Below, piece by piece: positions 54,664-62,405 of a DNA stretch of 64,000 nt. The DNA comes from Chitinophaga sp. H8 (GTDB lineage: Bacteria; Bacteroidota; Bacteroidia; Chitinophagales; Chitinophagaceae): assembly GCF_040567655.1 (NCBI RefSeq), contig NZ_JBEXAC010000001.1, forward strand, positions 806,001 through 870,000. Reading direction: 5' to 3'. Both the position numbers and the translations under genes were made by a program. The notes under the pieces were generated by a model. That model worked only from the letters and a program-made list of their open reading frames with translations. It had not been told where the DNA came from and did no database searches. Each line of letters begins with the position of its first letter. Positions within the stretch are counted from its first letter, which is position 1.

Positions 54664-55512
54664 ATGCTTAAACTCATAGAATGCCCGCGCGATGCTATGC
54701 AGGGTTGGCACAGGCTGATCAGTACGGAAGAAAAAATTAACTACCTGAACGCCCTGTTGCAGGTAGGGTTTGATACCATAGATTTTGGCAGTTTTGTATC
54801 GGCTAAGGCTATCCCGCAAATGGCCGATACCAAAGCGCTGATCCCGCAACTGCAGCTATCCGGTTCCACAAGTAAATTACTGGCCATCGTTGCTAATGTA
54901 CGCGGTGCTGAAGAAGCGGTCGCATTTGATGAAATAGACTGCCTGGGCTTCCCGTTTTCCATCTCAGAAACATTCCAGCTCAGAAACACCAATAAAACGA
55001 TCGCTGAATCATTGGAACAGGTGCATACCATGCAGGAATTATGTATCAAAAACCGGAAAACACTGGTAGTATATATTTCCATGGGATTTGGTAATCCCTA
55101 TGGCGATCCGTACAATGCAGATATTGTGATGCAATGGGTGGAGGAACTGACGAAAGTGGAAATACACACGATTTCCCTGGCAGACACGGTAGGTGTGGCT
55201 AATCCGGAAAATATTTCCTGGCTCTTTTCACAATTAATACCTGCCTATCCTAAGGTGGAGTTCGGGGCACACTTCCATTCTGCTCCCCATAATTGGGAAG
55301 AAAAAGTAGCCGCTGCCTATGTGCAGGGATGTAAACGTTTTGACAGTGCCATTAAAGGGATAGGTGGCTGCCCTATGGCTAAGGATGAGCTGGTAGGCAA
55401 CCTGGCAACTGAAAACCTGCTGGCTTTCTGCCAGGCTAAAGGGGAGCCATTACCATTAAATTTCCAGGCTTTACAAACTGCACAGCAAATAGCAGATAGC
55501 ATATTTTACTGA
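54664..55512 (+). CDS. Hydroxymethylglutaryl-CoA lyase-like protein
   Basis: This 282-residue TIM-barrel enzyme begins IECPRDAMQGWHRLISTEEK, where classical members have VEVGPRDGLQ. The metal-binding His pair is HFHSAPHN, and the C-terminal signature is GGCPMAKDELVGNLATENLL with the catalytic-region cysteine. Cleavage of HMG-CoA in leucine degradation is the family reaction, but the altered N-terminal motif leaves room for a related acyl-CoA lyase. Confidence 0.85.
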   Translation: MLKLIECPRDAMQGWHRLISTEEKINYLNALLQVGFDTIDFGSFVSAKAIPQMADTKALIPQLQLSGSTSKLLAIVANVRGAEEAVAFDEIDCLGFPFSISETFQLRNTNKTIAESLEQVHTMQELCIKNRKTLVVYISMGFGNPYGDPYNADIVMQWVEELTKVEIHTISLADTVGVANPENISWLFSQLIPAYPKVEFGAHFHSAPHNWEEKVAAAYVQGCKRFDSAIKGIGGCPMAKDELVGNLATENLLAFCQAKGEPLPLNFQALQTAQQIADSIFY

Positions 55513-55542
55513 TCTCTTTTTGACAGACAATTCCTCATTGAT

Positions 55543-56550
55543 ATGGATTTTCGTTTAACATTTCCTATTGAACCCCTGACGCCTGCCATGCAGTACCAGG
55601 ATCAGTTATTGCTGATGGGGTCCTGCTTTGCAGAAGAGATAGGAGCGCAATTACAACAACATCACCTGAATGCCCAGGTAAACCCCCATGGCATTTTATA
55701 TAATCCACTGAGCATCACCCAGGCAATGCACAGCTACCTGGATGGTAAGGTATATCAGAAAGAGGACCTGTTTATGCATGAAGACCTGTGGCATAGCTGG
55801 GACCATCATAGCCGCTTTTCTGCCTTAACACCGGAAGCTGCACTGGCAGGTATCAACGCAGCGCAGGAAGCTGCTGTGAAAACCCTGGAAACCGCAGATT
55901 GGGTAATCATTACCTTAGGCTCAGCACATGCCTATGTGTTGAAAGAAAATAACCGGTTGGTAGGCAATTGCCATAAAGTAGCAGCAGATGCTTTCTATAA
56001 ACGATTGCTGACCCTGGAAGAAGTAATTACAGCATTGGATAATGTAATGCACCGCCTGTTTTTCAGAAATAAGAAAGTAAACATCCTGTTTACGATCAGC
56101 CCGGTACGTTATGCCCGGGATGGGGTAGTAGCTAATAACCTGAGTAAGGCCATCCTGATACAGGCGGTTCATCATATGGTGAACAAGTTCAACAGGCTGT
56201 ATTATTTTCCTGCCTATGAGCTGGTGATAGACGATTTACGGGATTACCGCTTTTATAAAGATGATCTGGTGCATCCATCAGCGGCAGCTGTAAATTATGT
56301 ATGGGAGCAATTTGCAAAATACTGTATTCACCCCGAAGGCCAGCAGTTGCTGAAAGCTGTGGCGGATGTTAACCGGGCCATGCAGCACCGGCCATTTCAT
56401 CCACAAACGCCCGGACATCAGCAGTTCCTGCAAGTGTATGCAATGAAGGTAAGGCTTTTAATGCAACAGCATCCAAACCTGAGGCTGGATGCTGCGCTGA
56501 AATATTTTGAATCTCTGCCTGAGCAAGGTGTGGGAAATACTACGCTGTAA
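55543..56550 (+). CDS. GSCFA-domain protein
   Basis: This 335-residue protein is named after the motif near residue 28, MGSCFAEEIG, which is present here. The domain has an SGNH/GDSL-hydrolase-like fold (NPHGILYNPLSI, ITLGSAHAYVL, TISPVRYARDG, DDLVHPS). A hydrolase or acyltransferase role is plausible but unproven. It is 30 bp after the HMG-CoA-lyase-like gene, and its end overlaps the convergent transporter gene by 11 bp. Confidence 0.9.
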   Translation: MDFRLTFPIEPLTPAMQYQDQLLLMGSCFAEEIGAQLQQHHLNAQVNPHGILYNPLSITQAMHSYLDGKVYQKEDLFMHEDLWHSWDHHSRFSALTPEAALAGINAAQEAAVKTLETADWVIITLGSAHAYVLKENNRLVGNCHKVAADAFYKRLLTLEEVITALDNVMHRLFFRNKKVNILFTISPVRYARDGVVANNLSKAILIQAVHHMVNKFNRLYYFPAYELVIDDLRDYRFYKDDLVHPSAAAVNYVWEQFAKYCIHPEGQQLLKAVADVNRAMQHRPFHPQTPGHQQFLQVYAMKVRLLMQQHPNLRLDAALKYFESLPEQGVGNTTL

Positions 56551-58030
56551 GTTCTCCGATAGGCTTTTCCCGGATATACACCATCCCTATTACAAAGCAG
56601 ATCAGGGCCAGGGCAATTGGATAAATAAGCCCTGCCAGGTGATTACCGGAACTGGTCACCAGGATCGTGGCAATCGTAGGCAGCAGCCCGCCGAATATAC
56701 CATTACCAATGTGATAAGGAAGTGACATGGAAGTGTATCTGATGCGGGTAGGGAACAACTCTACCAGGAAAGCAGCAATAGGTGCATACACCATCGTAAC
56801 GAACACTACCTGCAGAAATACGAGGAATACCAGCAGCGCTACGGCTGGTGTACTTACGGTCAGCTCTTTTTTAATTTCCGGCTGACCATCTTTCACGGGG
56901 ACTTCGGTTTCCTTCAGTACCGTACCATCCGTGTAAGTATGTACGCGGGAGGTAGTGGTAACAGTAACCCCCTCATTGTGAACGATATTACTCTCAATTT
57001 TATACTGGTCCGTAATTTCCTGTTTCAGGCTGATATTGGCTGTACGGTCCATGACACTATAAATAGGATAATAAGCCAGGGCGGCAATCAGCATGCCCGC
57101 CATCATTATTTTTTTACGGCCTATTTTATCAGACAGGTGGCCAAAGTAAATAAACAAAGGGGTACCCAACAGCAGCGCAATCGCAATGATGACGTTAGAC
57201 TGTACAAATTCAATATGCATGGTCTTTTGTAAAAAGGACAATGCATAAAACTGGCCGGTATACCATACAACTCCCTGACCCATCGCAGCACCAAAGAGTG
57301 CCAGTAGTACCAGGCGGAGGTTTTCCTTTTTACCAAAGCTCTCCCGGATAGGATTTTTGGATGTTTTACCCTCTGCTTTCAACTGGGCAAATAAAGGAGA
57401 TTCTTCCATACGGATCCGGATGTAGTAAGACAGGATCACCAGTAATACGGACAATATGAAAGGAATACGCCAGCCCCAGTCATTAAAGCTCTCCGGCGAC
57501 ATCATTGTGCGGGTAACCAGGATCACTGCCAGGGATACAAACAGCCCCAGGGTAGCCGTGGTTTGGATAAAACTGGTATAGTAACCTCGCCGGTGTGCAG
57601 GAGAATGTTCTGCTACATAGGTGGCGGCACCTCCATATTCACCTCCCAGGGCCAGCCCCTGTAATAACCTTAATAACAGTACGAGAATAGGAGCGGTGTA
57701 GCCTATACTGCTGTAACTCGGTATCAATCCGATGGCAAAAGTAGAGCCTCCCATAATGAGGAGGGTTAGCATAAAGGTATATTTACGCCCGGTAATGTCG
57801 CCCAGCCGGCCAAATACAATGGCACCAAACGGACGTACAATAAACCCTACCGCAAATGTTGCCAGTGTAGCTATATAAGCCAGGTCAGGGTTACTGGCCG
57901 GAAAGAATTTCTCTGAAATGATGACAGACAAGCTGCCGAAAATGTAAAAATCGTACCATTCAATTAAAGTGCCGGCGGACGAAGCCATGATCACCTGCCA
58001 GATGTTTTGTGCAGCCTTTGTGTTTTGCAT
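56540..58030 (-). CDS. MFS transporter, metabolite:H+ symporter (MHS) type
   Basis: This 496-residue protein has twelve predicted helices, with the MHS signatures GTLIEWYDFYIFGSL, RPFGAIVFGRLGDITGRK and GLALGGEYGGAATYVAE. Known members take up proline/betaine, alpha-ketoglutarate, shikimate or citrate. A hydrophilic insertion of about 65 residues lies between two helices (about 328-393, ending KKELTVSTP), longer than the loops of the family. The substrate is unknown. Confidence 0.92.
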   Translation of the reverse strand: MQNTKAAQNIWQVIMASSAGTLIEWYDFYIFGSLSVIISEKFFPASNPDLAYIATLATFAVGFIVRPFGAIVFGRLGDITGRKYTFMLTLLIMGGSTFAIGLIPSYSSIGYTAPILVLLLRLLQGLALGGEYGGAATYVAEHSPAHRRGYYTSFIQTTATLGLFVSLAVILVTRTMMSPESFNDWGWRIPFILSVLLVILSYYIRIRMEESPLFAQLKAEGKTSKNPIRESFGKKENLRLVLLALFGAAMGQGVVWYTGQFYALSFLQKTMHIEFVQSNVIIAIALLLGTPLFIYFGHLSDKIGRKKIMMAGMLIAALAYYPIYSVMDRTANISLKQEITDQYKIESNIVHNEGVTVTTTSRVHTYTDGTVLKETEVPVKDGQPEIKKELTVSTPAVALLVFLVFLQVVFVTMVYAPIAAFLVELFPTRIRYTSMSLPYHIGNGIFGGLLPTIATILVTSSGNHLAGLIYPIALALICFVIGMVYIREKPIGELTA

Positions 58031-58197
58031 ACGTGGGTTTATAAAGATTTAGCGGCATAAGATAATAAAGAAAGTCAAATTATTTATATGCTGTTCCTTA
58101 TTGTACTGCTGTATTTATCGTGAGCCGCCTTTTTCTGTCAGGAATCAGGTCCGCATACTGGTTAAAATCCGTTATCTTTAGCTTACTGCTTTTTAAT

Positions 58198-60462
58198 ATG
58201 GTTTCTGGACAGTTATACATCCGCACAAAGGCTTTCTGCTTATTGATATGCCTCCTTTTCCTCAATGACCAGTTACATGCACAACAGTCGGGGGACAAGC
58301 GAACCAAGGTTGGGCTTACTCTAAGTGGTGGAGGGGCCAGAGGACTTGCACATATAGGCATTTTGGAAGCATTGGACAGCGCCGGCCTTAAAATAGATTA
58401 TGTTACGGGTACGAGCATGGGAAGCATTGTAGGGGCATTGTATGCGATGGGGTATTCGGGAGACAGTATTGAGGTATTGGCCCGTGAACTGGACTGGAAC
58501 AACTTATTCTCTAATCAGCCTGTACTTACTGATGTTTCTTATGAAGAAAAGGCAGAGTATAACAAATACATTATAGAGATTCCTTTTGAATACGGTAAAC
58601 CCAAACTGGCTTCCGGTGTAATATCCGGGGAGCAATTGTGGCTGGAACTTGCCCGTCTTAGCTGGCCGGTAAAGAATGTAAAAGACTTCTCCAGGTTTAG
58701 TATTCCCTTTAAATGTATTGCCACAGATGTGGCTACCGGCGATATTGTAACCCTGGATAAGGGGGAAATAGTTACGAGTATGCGTGCTAGTATGGCCATT
58801 CCTTCCATCTTTACTGCTGTAAAGATCGGCGACAGAAAACTGGTGGATGGAGGTGTAGTCCGTAACTTTCCCGTTTCTACTGCCAAGGAAATGGGGGCCG
58901 ATCTGGTTATCGGCTCCAATGTGAGTGGTGGATTACGCAAAGCGGATCAGCTGGTAACACCTATTGACATCCTTTATCAGTTGGGATTTTATAAAGATGC
59001 AGAAGATTTTAAGAAGGCAAGGGAACTGTGTAATATTTATATTCCTTTTGTGGATGAGCTCGAAAAGTATTCTGCAGCTGCGTTTGGTAGTGCGGATTCT
59101 ATTATTGAAATAGGCAAACGGAAAGGAAGGGAACTGTATCCACAGTTTAAAAAACTGGCGGATTCCTTACATGCGATACAAGGCACCGGACCGCTACCGG
59201 CAAACAGGCTGCCTTTTCCTACTGACGTAGAGCTATCGGATATTGACGTGGAAGGGCTGGTCCATTCTGATGAGAAATTCTTCCGGGGCAGGCTGGCGTT
59301 AAAAAAAGGAGGCTGCTATAACATCCAGCACCTGAATGAAGCCATCCTGAATGTTTATGGTACCCGGTTTTATAAATTGATCACCTATGACCTGGTACCA
59401 GAAGGATATGGTAAGTTCAGAATGAAGGTTGCTGTAGAAGAAAATCCTCTTACTTATGTAAAGGTAGCCCTCAACTATAATACGTTTACCAATGCCAGCC
59501 TGATTGCCAATATTACGCAACGCAATTTTATCGTTCCCAATTCCCGTTCCTTTGTTTCCGTAGGGATTAGTGAAAACCCACGGCTTAAAGCAGAGTACTT
59601 CAAATACCTGGGGCCAAAGCGTAACTTTGGTTTTGGTCTAAACGCTAATTATGAGAATAACGTTTTTTCCCTGTATGAAGATTTTAAGGAACTGCAACGT
59701 TACCGGAATAAATATGCTGCTGTGGGAATGACAGTACAATATAGCATAGGGCATGATATGGCAATGGGAATGGGTACCCGCTGGGAATATATACGCTTGA
59801 AGCCACAAATTACCCAGTCGGTAGAAATAAATGGAAATACCAAACAGCTGAATTCTTATCTCTATTTTGGTATTAATTCCCTGGACCGGAAGATTTATCC
59901 CAATCATGGAATGGATCTGCAATTTGAAACAGGATGGATACACAGCCAGCGTCCTGATTTTAAAATAGCGGCTAATGGTACTATTATAAGGCCTGACAGC
60001 CTGGGGGTACATTTCAGAAATTACCAGCGTGCTCTGCTTAAAATGAGCTACTATTTGCCGGTGGGTCGTAAGTCTTCCGTGCAGTTTCATGGGCGTGGCG
60101 GCATCAATTTCAATTACAACCAGTCTATTGTAAATGATTTTATGATAGGAGGGATGACGGATGTCGCACGCAACCAACTCCCATTTGCTGGCTTGTATGA
60201 AGGGGAGATCATTACTTCCAGTGCCGCAATTGTACAGGTTGGGTACCAGCAGGAAGTACTCCGGAATATTTTTGCTATACCACGTATAAACGTAGCGATG
60301 TATGACTTTAACGGCAGCGTGGAAAGTCAGTATAAATACCTGAGCGGGTACGGGCTGACAGTAGGTTATTCTACCAGGCTGGGCCCTATAGAAGGTTCCC
60401 TGATGTATAGCGACCAGGCAGGCAGGTTGAAAGCATACGTAAATATTGGATTTAACTTTTAG
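58198..60462 (+). CDS. Patatin-like phospholipase with a C-terminal outer-membrane (BamA-type) barrel
   Basis: This 754-residue protein has a signal peptide (MVSGQLYIRTKAFCLLICLLF start). The patatin domain carries the oxyanion loop GGGARGLAHIG, the nucleophile motif GTSMGS and the catalytic Asp motif DGGVVRNFP (Ser-Asp dyad). After a POTRA-like linker (about 330-430) the C-terminal third is a bacterial surface antigen/BamA-like barrel ending in F. This is the PlpD-type arrangement, with the lipase part on the inner or outer side of the barrel. A GTG at 58120 would give a longer frame, but the signal peptide supports 58198. Confidence 0.9.
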   Translation: MVSGQLYIRTKAFCLLICLLFLNDQLHAQQSGDKRTKVGLTLSGGGARGLAHIGILEALDSAGLKIDYVTGTSMGSIVGALYAMGYSGDSIEVLARELDWNNLFSNQPVLTDVSYEEKAEYNKYIIEIPFEYGKPKLASGVISGEQLWLELARLSWPVKNVKDFSRFSIPFKCIATDVATGDIVTLDKGEIVTSMRASMAIPSIFTAVKIGDRKLVDGGVVRNFPVSTAKEMGADLVIGSNVSGGLRKADQLVTPIDILYQLGFYKDAEDFKKARELCNIYIPFVDELEKYSAAAFGSADSIIEIGKRKGRELYPQFKKLADSLHAIQGTGPLPANRLPFPTDVELSDIDVEGLVHSDEKFFRGRLALKKGGCYNIQHLNEAILNVYGTRFYKLITYDLVPEGYGKFRMKVAVEENPLTYVKVALNYNTFTNASLIANITQRNFIVPNSRSFVSVGISENPRLKAEYFKYLGPKRNFGFGLNANYENNVFSLYEDFKELQRYRNKYAAVGMTVQYSIGHDMAMGMGTRWEYIRLKPQITQSVEINGNTKQLNSYLYFGINSLDRKIYPNHGMDLQFETGWIHSQRPDFKIAANGTIIRPDSLGVHFRNYQRALLKMSYYLPVGRKSSVQFHGRGGINFNYNQSIVNDFMIGGMTDVARNQLPFAGLYEGEIITSSAAIVQVGYQQEVLRNIFAIPRINVAMYDFNGSVESQYKYLSGYGLTVGYSTRLGPIEGSLMYSDQAGRLKAYVNIGFNF

Positions 60463-61055
60463 TGGATCCGGTCTCCCCTGATTTCCATCTCTTTTAATAT
60501 TGCGGCTTCGGTTTTAAGCCAGTATTGCCAGCGGGGTTTTACTTTTTCTTCAGGTATATATTCATGGGCAAGGTCAATGAACAGGCGGTAATGCCCTGCT
60601 TCAGAGATCATGAACTTGCGGTAAAATTCTTTTAAATAATCGTCTTCCAATCCTTCACTCAATAGCCGGAACCGCTCGCAGCTGCGGGCCTCAATCAATG
60701 CAAAAACCAGGAGGCGGTCCAGCAGCACATCTTCTTCACTGCCCCCTTTTACCTGGTGTTCTTTCAAAGCATTTACATAAACATCCTTGCGCTGCTTGCC
60801 CAATGTAAAACCACGTTTCTTCATTTCTGCAAGTACCTGCCGGAAATGCCCCCATTCTTCCGTAACGATAGGTGCCAGCTCCTGAACAAGGCGGTCTTTT
60901 TCCGGATAACGCTGGATCAGCGAAATACAGGAAGTAGCCGCTTTCTGTTCACAAAAAGCATGATCCGTCAGCACATCTTCCAGGGAAATGGCCGCCAGGT
61001 TCACCCAACGGGGATCACTGGGTAATTTCAAACCAAGTATCGCAACTTTACTCAT
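60459..61055 (-). CDS. miaE: tRNA-(ms2io6A)-hydroxylase MiaE
   Basis: This 198-residue diiron protein hydroxylates the isopentenyl group of ms2i6A37 in tRNA. The start MSKVAILGLKLPSDPRWV matches the MiaE N-terminus; the frame continues to 61199 but that part is not MiaE-like. The ferritin-like iron ligands are visible (EDVLTDHAFCEQKAA, EEWGHFRQVLAEM, EARSCERFRLLSEG, SEAGHYRLFIDLA). It ends 4 bp into the convergent patatin gene and is divergent from bioF-like, with facing -7 boxes. Confidence 0.93.
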   Translation of the reverse strand: MSKVAILGLKLPSDPRWVNLAAISLEDVLTDHAFCEQKAATSCISLIQRYPEKDRLVQELAPIVTEEWGHFRQVLAEMKKRGFTLGKQRKDVYVNALKEHQVKGGSEEDVLLDRLLVFALIEARSCERFRLLSEGLEDDYLKEFYRKFMISEAGHYRLFIDLAHEYIPEEKVKPRWQYWLKTEAAILKEMEIRGDRIH

Positions 61056-61108
61056 CTTATATAAATACTTTTGATGTAACAGGACCTCTTTTTCCGGGAG
61101 GTTCCATG

Positions 61109-61138
61109 TTTGGCATTCGGCAAAGTTACTTAGTTTTG
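61109..61138 (+). promoter_or_regulatory. Promoter of the bioF-like gene, facing the miaE -7 box
   Basis: TTTG (61109-61112), 18 bp and TAGTTTTG (61131-61138) precede the ATG at 61142 by only 3 bp, so the transcript may be nearly leaderless. The minus-strand TAACTTTG (61128-61121) is a perfect -7 box for miaE two bases away, so the two promoters overlap and may exclude each other. Confidence 0.5.
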
Positions 61139-61141
61139 TGT

Positions 61142-62251
61142 ATGCAAAAGGAAGATTTTCTGCAACAATTGCTGGAACAGCGTAAAGCTCAGCATGCATT
61201 CCGCACCTTAAAATTGCCGGAAGATAAAGTAGATTTTTGTTCTAATGATTACCTGGGCCTGGCACGTAGTGCAGCTATGCAGGAGGCGGTTCACCGCCTG
61301 TTACAGGAGCGGCCGTATATGCATGGCAGCACCGGCTCCCGGTTGCTGGCAGGTAATTATGCCTGGATAGAAGAGGTGGAAAGAGACCTCGCGGTATTTC
61401 ACGAAGCGCCGGCCGGACTGATCTATAATTCCGGCTATGATGCAAACCTGGGGCTGTTTTCCTGTGTGCCCCAGAAAGGAGATACCGTCATTTATGACCA
61501 GCTCATACATGCTTCTATCCGTGATGGGATACGCCTATCAAAGGCACAGGCATTTTCTTTCCTGCACAATGATGTGGATGACCTGAAAAAGAAAATACAG
61601 CATGTTACCGGCAATATCTTCGTGGCGGTAGAATCTGTATATTCTATGGATGGGGATATGGCGCCCTTACAGGCAATAGCTGCGCTATGCGGCCAAACCG
61701 GTGCTCACCTGATCGTGGATGAAGCACACGCTACCGCAGTAATAGGTCCGAAAGGGCAGGGATTGGTCCAATTGCTGGGCCTGGCTGAAAGTTGTTTTGC
61801 TAGGGTGTATACCTACGGGAAAGGAGCCGGATGTCATGGTGCACTTATCGTAGGTACTGCCGTATTACGTGATTTTCTGATTAATTTTTCCCGCTCCTTT
61901 ATTTATACTACCGCATTACCCCCTACGTCGCTTGCCGCTATTGTAGCCAGCTACAGTCTTTTTCCGTATATGGAGGAAGCCCGGGCACAACTGACAGCGT
62001 TGGTAAAACATTTCAGAAGTGGGGTAAGCAGGTTATTATTGCTGCCCAGCGAAACACCTATACAGGTACTGCTTACGCCCGGCAATGAAATAACACGGGC
62101 CGCCGCAGCCAAGCTGCAACAGTCCGGACTGGATGTGCGCCCTATTTTACATCCTACCGTACCCAGAGGACAAGAACGCCTGCGTATTGTAATGCATAGC
62201 TTTAATACGATTGAAGAGGTAGACCAGCTGGTAGCGGTATTACTGGAATAA
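61142..62251 (+). CDS. bioF: 8-amino-7-oxononanoate synthase-like PLP enzyme (BioF-like)
   Basis: This 369-residue alpha-oxoamine synthase has MQKEDFLQQLLEQRKA at the start, DFCSNDYLGLAR, HGSTGSRLLAGNY, DEAHATAVIGPKGQG and the Schiff-base lysine in TYGKGAGCHGALI. BioF condenses pimeloyl-ACP/CoA with alanine in biotin synthesis. Relatives (2-amino-3-ketobutyrate ligase, serine palmitoyltransferase) differ in length and N-terminal residues. No other biotin genes are nearby, so BioF is likely but not certain. Confidence 0.82.
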   Translation: MQKEDFLQQLLEQRKAQHAFRTLKLPEDKVDFCSNDYLGLARSAAMQEAVHRLLQERPYMHGSTGSRLLAGNYAWIEEVERDLAVFHEAPAGLIYNSGYDANLGLFSCVPQKGDTVIYDQLIHASIRDGIRLSKAQAFSFLHNDVDDLKKKIQHVTGNIFVAVESVYSMDGDMAPLQAIAALCGQTGAHLIVDEAHATAVIGPKGQGLVQLLGLAESCFARVYTYGKGAGCHGALIVGTAVLRDFLINFSRSFIYTTALPPTSLAAIVASYSLFPYMEEARAQLTALVKHFRSGVSRLLLLPSETPIQVLLTPGNEITRAAAAKLQQSGLDVRPILHPTVPRGQERLRIVMHSFNTIEEVDQLVAVLLE

Positions 62252-62405
62252 TTCCTGTTATTGTAACCCGGTTTTATCAGGATAGTCCGGCGCTCCATAA
62301 TCAGAACAGGGGTCTGGAGAATCATGTTTTCATATTTGTGCATCCGTGATTGAATTAGTATATTACAGGTAGCAATTAATATTTACCTTCCATTAGCCTT
62401 GCACA

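Noticed and set aside
59638..60177. 179-residue minus-strand frame over the patatin barrel
   Set aside because: Antisense shadow of beta-barrel codons, without homology I could recognise.
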